Shown here: positions 53,925-64,000 of the stretch, in pieces | Numbering within the stretch: position 1 is the stretch's first letter | Layout of the letters: each line of letters opens with the position of its first letter | Assembly (NCBI GenBank): GCA_025716855.1 | Contig: JAIXMQ010000058.1 | Location: 1 to 64,000 of the forward strand | DNA: 64,000 bases | Reading direction: 5' to 3' | Origin: Pilaira anomala | Taxonomy: Eukaryota; Mucoromycota; Mucoromycetes; Mucorales; Mucoraceae | The notes under the pieces: generated by a model | Databases searched by the model: none | What the model was told of the DNA's origin: nothing | What the model saw: the letters and a program-made list of their open reading frames with translations, nothing else | Position numbers and translations under genes: made by a program

Positions 53925-54640
53925 ATTCAATGTATTTAGTTTTCGTATTATAATAAAAAAAAAGAGAGAAAAGAAAAAAAAAGTAAATATAAACATATTA
54001 GCATCCTTATAGCTTTTATTTTATTTTATTTTTTTTGTACCAACAGAAATTTTGCATAAAAAGTCAACTTTTGGTGTCTTTCACGTATTTTTAGGATGAA
54101 TGAGAGTGTGATATATAGTATTCGTGAAACTTTTCATTAATAATGCTTTTGAGTTGCAAGAACCATTTAAAAAGTTTTTCGGCTCTTTTTTATAATTATC
54201 TCTATACGCGTCCATATTACATAGTGCTTTGTGTTTAGCTTTTCGTATTAACTACAGGTATTATGTTATATATCTGTCTACAGGACTTCCCAATGATATT
54301 GGAAAGTTGCTGGAACATAATTATTAATGCCAGTAAAGTTTTTGATAAATTTTATGTCACGACGATTGAAGTATAAAACCTAATAAATGTGGTGCAATAA
54401 CCTCCAAAAAGAATTTATGCATTAATGAAACTCTCTCTTTTAACCATTACCTTTCATCACTAGGAAAGTGATAGAATACAAAAAGTAAACAAAATACATC
54501 ATTGGCTAAAAATAGTAACGTCATCAATATTCTATTATAGATAAACAAGGATCGTATTTTGACGACAGTTTTTTTTTCTTCTTCTTCTTTGTCAAGTCTT
54601 TGACCGCTGACACTTATTATACTTTGCTTCATTACTGGGA
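53925..54640. other. Intergenic region downstream of adk1, no gene seen
   Basis: A/T-rich 3' region with no supported frame. Confidence 0.5.
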
Positions 54641-55400
54641 CCATTCATTTGATTCATATGTCTACGTCTATACAAGATGGCTTTTAGTGTAGGGTAGGGT
54701 GTTTATTCGTCCTCTTTCTTCTTCTCGCTGTTCTGATTCACACCCGTGGATCTTAACCAACATGTTCAAAACTGGCACCACTGTTATTTTATAAAGGGCT
54801 GCAGACCTTTATTTTATAATAGGATTTAGAGGTAGGGGGCGAGTTAGCCTTTGTCGCACCATCATAGGCGCGGGAAAAAGACGGGTATCAAGATCTTACT
54901 AAGGTCTTCCTCTATACCTCTTGGAACAAGTTGAGAGTTGAAGAAATTTATCTAATTGGTGGCTATTTCTTCTTACGTCAGAAGGAGGTTTGGTCATATA
55001 AGCCTAACTGATGTCTACACTATTGGCACCTATCATCTTGCGGGCTATGTTTCTAGTGGCTTGCTCACTGCATTCGACGCGGCACTGGTGCGGTTCCTTC
55101 GCTATGTCAAGGTACTTTCCACATCATCTTCAACCCCTTTCTGTAATGGAAAGGCATAAAGTAGGTGTGTATCGGAGTGCTTAGTGGTACTGAGTAGAGG
55201 TATACCGGCGTGTACGTCCTCGATCTCTTTATCCAGAGTCCCTACTGAATGGTTCTTGTTGCTTGTAAATGTGGCTGTGGCACTTGAGCTTGAAGGTAGG
55301 AATGTTCTTTCCAGTTTTGAAGCGTAGTTTTTCTTTTTTGTTGAAGTTCTTCTGAATGGATTCAACTTAGAAAGCTACAACAATATTTTTGGGACCAGAT
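54641..55400. other. GC-richer island with coding-like character, origin unknown
   Basis: Base composition is visibly less A/T-biased than the surroundings. On the plus strand 54956-55159 reads RFGHISLTDVYTIGTYHLAG and continues LTAFDAALVRFLRYVKVL. On the minus strand 55365-55102 reads NPFRRTSTKKKNYASKLERT and continues in a hydrophilic frame with LDKEIEDVHAGIPLLSTTKH. Neither has a complete start-to-stop gene structure or a recognised domain. It may be a remnant of a transposable element or of an inserted gene. Confidence 0.35.
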
Positions 55401-55788
55401 GTACTCTCGCCTTCTCGTGGCTGTTTGTCCTGTTAGTAGCAAAAAGTAAATATTTATTAATACTTTTGTGAACTAAGAAGAGTACCCTTTTTTAATCTTT
55501 CTCATCTTTTTCATCATCTTTTTTAATAATACTCAAAAAATAAAAATACCTACGACCATATGTCTACAATATATTATATTTCCCATTGTTTTAGAAAGTT
55601 TTTTTTGAATTATATAACAGACATTTTTATTTTAAGCAAAGAACTGACTATGACTTAAGTGCAGGAAAGGACAGGGCTAAACCATTACAGTTGCCTTTTG
55701 GAGAATAGAAGAAGACTGTCTTTTTTTTATAGACAAGAGCCTTTGAGATACATTGCTATAATTTTTCTTTTTTACTGCGGTATTCAAC
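55401..55788. other. Promoter region of the CSB/Rad26 gene
   Basis: A/T-rich with no supported frame. Confidence 0.45.
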
Positions 55789-58700
55789 ATGAACAGTAAC
55801 GATACATCTCCATTATCCGAACAATCTTCTTTATCAGACTTTGAAACAGACGGAGAAATCACTACTGAACTTGAACAGCTTGGAGTTGATCTAGTAGATC
55901 AAAATGTTCTCGAAAAGTCACTTATGGAAAAGGTTAGGATAGACATATTTTCTATTGAATACTAAAGAATAAATTGAGCAGGCCGATCAAGCCATAAACG
56001 AAAGAGAAGACGAATTGGATAAGAAAAGACTAGATAAAGCTAGAAAAGAAATAATGTTAGTGTATTCTATATTACTATCGTTTGAAATACTCATTTTTAT
56101 ATGTAGACTTGCACAAAAGCAACTTGAGACATTAAAAATAAAACTAAAAGAATCTTTGGATAAAGAAAAATTAACATCAAAAATAACAGAACAAGCAAAT
56201 AAGTTAAGAAATGCAACTCAAGACGAAAAAGATATTTTAAGTCGTTTAAAAGATCGTGAAAATGAGCGTTTAAAGTTAATAAAACCAATGGATAAGAATG
56301 CTAAACAAGAGAATGAGACACAACGAGAATATTTGATTAGAACAGGTAAAGTTACACCTTTTTCCAACTTACCGCAAGAGACACATCAAACAAAATTATA
56401 TGATACCAAAGCTACTTCAAATACTGTTTTTCCCGGTTCTGGACATATGATGTCACATCAACATTTACACGCTCCACAACATCAAATTACAAGCAATAAA
56501 CGAAAAGTTTCTTCCAGTGATGAAGAGGACGATGAATATAAAGACGACGAAGAGGAAGAAGAAGAAGAAGAAGAAGAAAGTACATTGTTAGATTCTGATG
56601 ATGAATTTGATTTATCAGATAAAAAGAAACGTAGTGTTAAAAAATTGGATGAAATTTATGATGATGACGGTTCAGAAACAAATTATCAAAAGAGACTAAA
56701 TGATTGGATTCAGCAACGACAAATTATGCGAAATCAGGTTACACATGTAAGTAAAATGCATAAAATAATGAAAAAAAAAAACTAATCGTCTTAATAGAGT
56801 GACAATGATCTCGAGGAAGAAATATTTAAAGCACATCCAAACTTTAAAGATATTGAATTTGATAATGGCTTGAGAGTACCTGGTGAGCTTTGGGATTGCT
56901 TATTTGATTATCAAAAGACATGTGTTCAATGGTTATGGGAATTACATTGTCAGAAAGTAGGTGGTATTCTTGGTGATGAAATGGGTCTTGGTAAAACAAT
57001 TCAAGTGATTGCATTTTTATCAAGTTTATATTATTCCAAAATATTAGGTCCTGGTCAACCTTCTATTATTGTATGTCCTGCTACCGTTATGAAACAATGG
57101 GTCCAAGAATTTCATAAATGGTGGCCACCTTTAAGAGTTGCTATATTGCATGCTAGTGGTACAGGTGTAAAAAAGGCTATCGAAATGGAGACAGAAGATA
57201 TATATGTCAGTAGTGACGAACAAAATGATGAATATGAACCTGATCGTAGAGGTAAAACAAATAAAAAAAATAAAGCAAAATCAAGCGTCAAAAGCATTTT
57301 GACTACCAAGGCCGGAAGAAATGCAGCAGCTCTGGTTTCTGATTATGTTAAGAAAGGTGGAATTTTAATAACTACATACAGTGGCGTACAAAGTTATCGT
57401 GAAATTTTATTAAAACATCGCTGGGGGTACGTTGTATTAGATGAAGGTCATAAAATAAGAAATCCTGATTCAAGTACAACTTTAGCTATTAAAGGATTTA
57501 AGGTAACACATTTGTATGGAAGCCTGAAAAAAAAAATTGATATTTATATTATAATAGACCCCCCATCGTATCATATTGTCAGGAACACCAATTCAAAATA
57601 ATTTAAAAGAATTATGGTCATTATTTGATTTTATATTTCCTGGTCGACTAGGTGTAAGCTATAAAGTACATGATTATAAAATATATATTTTATTAATTTA
57701 GTTTCTGTCAAAATAGACACTTCCTGTATTTCAAACACAATTTTCAGTGCCTATAGGCATTGGAGGATATGCAAATGCTACCAACGTGCAAGTTCAAACT
57801 GCTTATAAATGTGCATGTATGTTGAGAGATTTAATCAACCCGTATTTACTCCGTCGTATGAAAGTGGACGTTGCATCTGATTTACCAAAGAAAAACGAAC
57901 AAGTTTTGTTTTGTAAATTAACTAAAACTCAAAGACAAGCTTATCTTCAGTTTATTCACTCAAAAGAAATGGACTCAATTCTGGAGCATCGGCGTCAAGT
58001 CTTGTTTGGTATTGATATTGTTAGAAAAATATGCAATCATCCCGATATAATCAATTTGACTTTATCGCATTCTGATCCTGATTATGGAAACCCAGAAAGA
58101 AGTGGAAAAATGATTGTCGTAAAGGCACTCTTGAATATGTGGAAACAGCAACAACATAAAGTTTTATTGTTCTGTCAAACACGTCAAATGCTGGACATTT
58201 TAGATATTATGATGAGAAAGATAGGCTATAATTATTTAAGAATGGATGGTACCACACCTGTAAATCAAAGAATGTCTCTTGTAAATGAATTCAATAACTC
58301 AAGTGAGGTTTTTGTATTTCTATTAACAACTAAAGTCGGCGGTCTTGGTCTTAACTTGACTGGGGCAGATAGAATTATTCTGTACGATCCTGACTGGGTA
58401 AAATATCAATTTAATCGATTATTTATCTCTTATTTATACCTTTTTAAAGAATCCCTCTACAGATATGCAAGCGAGAGAAAGAGCGTGGCGATTGGGTCAA
58501 ACAAAGGAAGTGACTGTATATCGTCTGATGACAAGTGGAACAATTGAAGAAAAGATTTATCATCGACAGATTTATAAGCAATTTCTTACCAACAAAATCT
58601 TGAAAGATCCTAAACAGAGACGGTTTTTTGATGCTAGTAACTTACAATCCTTATTCACTTTAGCCTCAGAAGATGCAATAGGCACCGAAACAGGTGAGTT

Positions 58701-59663
58701 GTTCAAAGGCACTGAAATCAATTATCGTAAAAATTCGAAAAAGAGAAAGACAGAAGACGAAAAACAACTGCGTTCAATTGAAGGTGTTGACTGCTTGGAG
58801 CAATAGTAAGTATATGTATACTTAATTCTGGTAGTTTTGACTTATATTTTTACATGTAGTGCTGGAGAAACAATAGAGAGAGAAGAAAGGAAGAAAGAAA
58901 GCGAAGATCAGGTTCTTCAGAGTTTATTTGAAATGACTGGTATTCAAAGCGCTCTTCAACATGATCAAATTATGGATTCTACTTCCCATGATACGGTTTT
59001 TATCGAACGTGAAGGTAACTGAAAAGAATATTTTAATCTTGTGAAATTGTTATTAATATAATATAATATAGCAACTATTATTGCTGAAAGAGCTGCTGCT
59101 GCATTAAAAGAATCTAGACGTCAAAGAAGGTTAATTGATATTGGTACACCTACTTGGACAGGCCGCTCGGGAACAGCAGGAGCACCGCGTCAATCATCAA
59201 ATCATAATATACCCCTAAAGTTTGGTAATAAGAAGAAGCTTTCTTTTCCCACAGATAATGATACCGCTCCTTCTCTATTTGGATCTGGTAAGAAGTCTGG
59301 GTTTAGTAAAGGAAACAAGTTATCATCCGGTACATTGCTTGCCAGAATGAAAGAAAGAAAAACAATGGAAGGTAAATGGATATTTAAAGTTTTATAAAAA
59401 AAAGAATAAATTTCTAAAATAAATGTGCAGAGACGCCTACCGACTTAGATAGCACTAAGCAAGAAGGCATGATTGCCAAAATAAGAGACTATCTGTCAGC
59501 CAATGATGGTCGCGCTACATCACAAGATATTATGAACAACCTTGATATTAGTATAAATCAAGAACAGATAGTTATTTTTAGAAAGATGTTACAAGCCATA
59601 GCAAGATATCAAAAAGATCAATCAGGTAAAGGAGTTTGGGTACTTACAAAAGATTTTGTTTAA
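55789..59663 (+). CDS. rad26: CSB/Rad26-type SNF2 ATPase, transcription-coupled repair
   Basis: About ten exons from ATG 55789 ([20 protein letters not shown]) to TAA 59661-59663, roughly 1,080 residues. The N-terminus has a coiled coil ([14 protein letters not shown]) and an acidic Glu/Asp block (56536-56578). The SNF2 core starts at about 56870: motif [18 protein letters not shown], motif [15 protein letters not shown], motif [13 protein letters not shown]. The helicase lobe has [37 protein letters not shown] and [28 protein letters not shown] and the coupled [11 protein letters not shown] are typical of CSB/ERCC6 and Rad26, which remodel stalled RNA polymerase II for nucleotide excision repair. 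The C-terminus ends with a winged-helix-like domain ([20 protein letters not shown]), as in CSB. Introns are very short, e.g. 58399-58450. Confidence 0.93.
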
Positions 59664-60321
59664 AATTTCAAATAAAAGCTTTTTAAAAATTCAGTTCATA
59701 AAAATATTGTAAGGCTATATTATCTGAAATAATGCATTTTGCATAATCCAGTGGTGTTGATGGTCATAGAAAGAACGCTTGACTGTCAAAATCTACATAC
59801 TGAATATTGTTTTTGAGACTTAGTTTGCATCTTTTTGAGACTAATAAGTTCGGATTTATTTGGGACTAGGTTTGATAATATTTGGGGCCTATGGACATTT
59901 TAATTATAATAAACCAGCATCTACAATCACTCAAAGTAATCTCGGAGACAGAATCTATTATCCTAGGTGCCAATAAATTTGGTTTCTTTTGATACGTGTG
60001 TTGTCTATAAGTATCCTACTCATATTTGGTTGTTTTCCTCAGGATATGCTTTTATTCATTGGAATCAACTACAGTAATTTTATTTCAAGTCTTTTTAAAA
60101 AAACAAGCAATTTTTAAGCCGTGCTGAATGATTCATGGTGTAGTGATTTTACAACCAGTAAGTGCAACTAAGCTTTTATTCCTTGAGATATCAGTTGCTA
60201 TTTTTCTTAATAGATAAAATCAAATACATTCAAATATATATATATATAATATATAGTACTAGTTATCCAGCAGAAGATAAATTTATTTTTTAACACTACA
60301 TCCTGAAATTTACAAGTTTAA
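59664..60321. other. Spacer between rad26 and the Fanzor relic, no gene seen
   Basis: No supported frame. It may include the left end of the Fanzor-carrying element, but no terminal repeat could be fixed. A TA repeat lies at 60234-60254. Confidence 0.4.
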
Positions 60322-60814
60322 AAAGATTCCATTTATTATGATGCTGTTGCAAATCCAGGAAAACACTTACCTGCTTATTTTAAACTAGGAGAGATATGTA
60401 TGCGAGTCTAACAAGCTCAAATTATTCCAATGCTTCCCTGTAAGAAAGACTTTTATTCCATCATAATAATATTGAAAAAATTCTAAAGCAAATTGGATAA
60501 AGAGTATATACATCTGGGGGAAAGTCCTAAATCTATCTTCAAAACCTTTCAAAACAAGACCTAGACAGACCTATAAAGTTCGGAGGAACTATAATGACAG
60601 ATGGTATAGGTATTTCTGTAATAAAACAAAATTTCGATATGTCTAAAGGTGGTACAAGTAATCCCAAGTCTAGTTTAGTGGAAGAAGAAGAATTCAAATA
60701 TATATTGAACAAATCCCCAACGAAGAACTTCGATCTACAGATAGAAAACGTGCATTCATTGATCCTGGTCGACGTGATCTAATTTATTGTATGCACGAAG
60801 ATAGCACAGTCAAT

Positions 60815-60848
<34 letters not shown>

Positions 60849-61743
60849 ACAGGTACACGAAAAATAAAAAAAACAAAAGGAAAAAAATCAACAAAATTTA
60901 AAAAGCTGCGGCAACAGTTTAAACCAAAAGACATTCAAGATTGGAAGATAAACTCAGCAAGTGCTCGCCACTTACAGTAAAGAAGGAAGCATTTGTTGAA
61001 CACTTAAAGATTAGAGCTGAAGTTACTTCTAAGATGCAAGAATACTATTCAAATGAAGATGTAGAGAAGGATAAGAGGAAGAAAGACTTGACCCCCTTTA
61101 GAAAGATGAAGCTCAGGGCCTATATCAATAAATTCAATCAACCAAACGTTTATCAAAAAACATCAAAAAAAAAGTTTAGAAAGGATTGTATCTTAATTTT
61201 GGGAAACTGGTCTGCTTCCCACACAAGTTTTCACGGACCCATTAAAGGAAACGGATTAAGAAAAGAAGGGTTTAAAGTTTATCTTTTGGATGAGTTCAAA
61301 ACTTCTAGTATCTGTCCTTCTTGTGAAAACAAGCTATCAACTTTTAAATAATGCATTAATCCAAGGCCATACCGGCGTTCGACTAGTCCAAAAGTAACTT
61401 CCCATGGGCTTTTAAGGTATTTCTTACATATTTTATATCAATGAAAAGTTTAAATAACTTGTGATTTAGATGCTTAAATTAAACCTGTTTGAAGAAACAG
61501 GCATTAACTGAAAAGGATCAAGAGAATATAAAGTATCGACTATGGAACAGGGATTTTGCTGCTGTATTAAATTTTAGGAAGATCGTAATTAGCTTAATGA
61601 CTACATCCCAGAAACCTGCGATATTCTTGAGAAGTCAAAAAGACTCAATCAAAAGAAAAAACTATGACCCAATCAAAATGGGAAAAAAAAACTCGTCTTC
61701 AACAATAACTATCCTCCTTAGTTATCGCTTTGGAAAACCTTGA
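60322..61743 (+). pseudogene. Fanzor (eukaryotic TnpB-like RNA-guided nuclease), decayed copy
   Basis: Plus-strand pieces in shifting frames line up in the order of a Fanzor C-terminal half. They are AVANPGKHLPAYFKLGEICM (60340 on), KLDKEYIHLGESPKSIFKTF (60493 on), DLDRPIKFGGTIMTDGIGIS (60560 on), and the RuvC-I block KRAFIDPGRRDLIYCMHEDS with Asp at 60761-60763. A 29-A run follows, then a 136-codon open frame (60941-61351) with LILGNWSASH at the site where TnpB has its RuvC-II Glu. YLLDEFKTSSICPSC comes next, holding the alternative Glu at 61292-61294 and the first zinc pair. After TAA the frame continues CINPRPYRRSTSPKVTSHGL, a small intron-like gap, and CLN(stop)TC as second zinc pair. RuvC-III is WNRDFAAVLNFRK (Asp 61552-61554). 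Three or more stops or shifts show it is dead. Catalytic layout, not just similarity, supports the call. Confidence 0.85.
60818..60846. repeat. A29 homopolymer inside the Fanzor relic
   Basis: An uninterrupted run of 29 A follows the RuvC-I block and breaks the frame. It could be an expansion of a Lys-coding AAA/AAG tract, or could partly reflect assembly slippage. Confidence 0.85.
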
Positions 61744-62016
61744 TACAGGTAAAGCCTTAAAACGTCTATATAAGAATCACATTACTAACTTTTTCAAACT
61801 TTATTTAATTAATCTTCAAAATTTATTCCATCAACTTTCAAACTTGGCTTTATTAACTTTTAAATTTTTTCCCATTAATTTCCATATTAATCCCCAAAAA
61901 TAGTGGGAAACCCTGCAGTGTAGTTACTAAAGTCGGTACATCAAATTAATGCGTGCATCTCTATGGCAAGAATTTGGTCGTGACTACATATCATACGCAT
62001 TTTTTATTTTGTTTTC

Positions 62017-62047
<31 letters not shown>

Positions 62048-62127
62048 TGATCAACATTATACAGTAATTGAGTCTTTCGATTCATTTCTTTAATAATAGT
62101 TTATAACAGTTTATAGCAAAATTAAAA
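61744..62127. other. Spacer holding the Fanzor 3' flank and the importin-alpha promoter
   Basis: 61790-61900 is built of short TTAAT/ACTTT-rich motifs and ends in AGTGGGAAACCCTGCAGTGT before TA. That resembles the end of a DNA transposon with a TA target, but no matching left end was found. T28 at 62017-62044 lies upstream of the next ATG. If Fanzor guide (omega) RNA is encoded in the 3' flank, as in active elements, it would be here; no structure could be assigned. Confidence 0.35.
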
Positions 62128-64000
62128 ATGACAATAGACGAATTTGATGCAGAAAGTGCTTTAGCTGATATAAGCCGTAAAATGTCGAATGTTTCTATCC
62201 ATAAGTCTAATTCAAAGGATGACCGTGTTGAAAAGGACGCTGTAAGTTAAACGGAGTTTTGGTTGTTTAAGAACCGACTGCTTTAATATTGAATTATTGA
62301 AATAGTTACCTCGTATTCGTACCTTATTATATTCAAATGACAGAAGACAAATTAAAGAAAGTGTTCGTAACTTTCGTCGGTATTTAACACAAGGTATAAT
62401 TAAACTATTTGATTTTGTCAGTATAGTAATAATGTGATAACAATGATAGGATACAGTGGCGAACATGATGTGGATGATTTGTTAAATTTGCATATTTTGC
62501 CACGCATAAAAGAACTGATGGAATATGATACAGGGAATTCTATAAAGGTTGATATGAAGTTTTTTATTTGTTTTCTATTCCTGTACTTATCTTAATTTTA
62601 TAGTTTGAATGTACTTGGATCGTAACAAATATTGCTGTAAGCCAATTGATATAATGCACATTCTTTGAAAAAATCAATTAAATTTTCTATAAACAGGCTG
62701 GCACAACTGCCCAAACTAATGCAATCATTAAAGCTGGATTTGTTGACTTATTGCTAAATTGTATGAGCGATAAAAATTCAAGCATGGATTTAGTATCTCA
62801 AGCTGCTTGGGCTTTAGGTAATATTGCCGGAGAAGCATCTTCTTTTCGAGAAGAACTAATGCGGAAGGGACTTACGAACTACATCGTTACTGCACTCAAT
62901 TCTATTTACGATGAACTATATGATGATGCAAATGAAACATTACGTAGTGATGGCAAGATGATGTTTGAAGATACTGAACACCAATGCAACATTGAATCCC
63001 TGTTATGGTCTTTATCAAATATGTCTCGTGGCGGATTTTGTGTTGCCGAATATTATCTAAATGTAAGTTTGATGATATGTTAATACATGATTTATTTATA
63101 TATTTCTTCATTATAAAAAGTACCTTGCTATGTTTGATGTTCTTTCAAAATATATTTTATTTAACTGTCCTAAATTTGAAGTTGAAATCTGGTAAGAAAT
63201 TGTAGTATTTACATCAGCTTAAAAGATATGCATTAACGAAAAAATTACATTTTAGTTGGGGGTTATCTCGTGTTTTATATAATATGCATAAAGTAACACC
63301 ATTCCATGAAAAGGTTGTTTTTACAGATGAGTTTAATGCAAGACTGATTGAACTTTTACGGTTGTTATCTTTATATACACAAATCTGTCTTTGTGATTTA
63401 TTAATTCTTTTCTATTAGTAACGGCAATACCGAGGTGGTTACTCCTGTAATCCGAACAATTGTTAATATATCATGTGGACCAAACGAAAGTGTAATTGGC
63501 TTATTGCGTACACGATTGTTAGAGAGTATTACTCGACTTTTAGATCCCCACGCACCATCCATAATTCGTAAAGATGCATATCTTGTAGTATCAAACATGG
63601 CTGCCGGAACTCCAGAGATGATTAAGCATGTTATTGACCATAAAATAGTAATTTCAAATGTAGTGGCACATATAACTGTCCCAGGATACACGTATAGCTC
63701 CAATGATGCAGAATGGATTCCGATGTTATATAACTCCAGCTATGATATTCGAGATGAATGGAAAGTAACCAAAGAAGCACTTTGGATTATCAGTAATATC
63801 ATTTCTCTGGGTAGTGGTTCATCTGTTCGGTAATTTTTTTTTTATGTTATTATATAAATGGAATAATTGTTTAACTTTTCTCTATAGGGAGTTAATGAAT
63901 GATCACCCTAGATTAACTGAATTGTTGGTTACTTTACTTAGCTACCATGATATACCACTGGATGTTAGTGAAAAAGCTGTGGAGTCTGTCATTAGTTTGA
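62128..64000 (+). CDS. Importin-alpha-like armadillo protein, 3' end beyond window
   Basis: At least nine exons in frame from MTIDEFDAESALADISRKMS (62128) to the window end, about 450 residues so far. Armadillo units carry the importin-alpha Trp/Asn ladder: FECTWIVTNIAAGTTAQTNA, SQAAWALGNIAGEASSFREE, ESLLWSLSNMSRGG, ICWGLSRVLYN, IRTIVNISCGPNESV, KEALWIISNIISLGS. These bind classical nuclear localisation signals. The N-terminal 40 residues are short and not Arg/Lys-rich, so the usual importin-beta-binding domain is missing or very reduced. That makes it an importin-alpha-like protein rather than the standard Srp1. The gene is cut by the window edge at 64000. Confidence 0.85.

Overview
This window is AT-rich nuclear DNA from a fungus. 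It has many short introns (mostly 45-90 bp) with GT...AG borders, long A and T homopolymers, TATA-type promoters and no bacterial operon structure. The gene set (Zn2Cys6 and GATA regulators, Mub1, Atg18, Skt5, Kre2-type mannosyltransferase, Env7-type kinase) and the repeated-gene relics point to an early-diverging mould of the Mucoromycota, most likely Mucorales. That placement is inference from protein style, not from a marker gene.

Layout. 1-12.9 kb: a Zn2Cys6 transcription factor (+), a small unknown gene (-), a large DH-PH RhoGEF (-) and the autophagy PROPPIN Atg18 (+). 12.9-16.0 kb: a gene graveyard holding a frameshifted copy of an unknown family and a Tc1/mariner transposase relic. 16.2-21.6 kb: Mub1/SamB (+), a secreted polyamine-oxidase-like flavoenzyme (-) and a Tvp38 Golgi membrane protein (-). 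22.7-31.4 kb: two copies of a Sel1-repeat gene, both damaged, flank an Sfh5/Sec14-like gene (+), a GT15 mannosyltransferase (-), a coiled-coil PPxY protein (-) and a tiny secreted peptide gene (+). 31.8-40.8 kb: an Skt5/Chs4 chitin-synthase activator ending in a CaaX box, a NUDT14-like Nudix hydrolase, a decayed gene, a GTPBP1/2-type GTPase (all -) and an Env7/STK16 kinase (+). 41.1-49.8 kb: a GATA factor (-), a serine-carboxypeptidase homologue that has lost its catalytic residues (+), a GPI-anchored wall protein (-), SRP54 with an apparent frameshift (-) and a possible securin (-). 50-64 kb: a 3.1 kb gene-free stretch, adenylate kinase (+), a GC-richer island, the CSB/Rad26 repair ATPase (+), a decayed Fanzor (eukaryotic TnpB-like RNA-guided nuclease) and the 5' part of an importin-alpha-like gene (+).

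Several genes share the secretory/cell-wall theme (Kre2-type transferase, Skt5, GPI wall protein, Tvp38, SRP54, oxidase), but there is no sign that they form one cluster. The most notable item is the Fanzor relic at 60.3-61.7 kb: the RuvC-I Asp, the alternative Glu typical of Fanzors, the zinc-finger cysteines and the RuvC-III Asp can all be read, separated by stops and frameshifts. Other points of interest are the S10 pseudo-peptidase, tail-to-tail genes whose stop codons overlap, two GC-AG introns, and the pair of decaying Sel1 paralogues.
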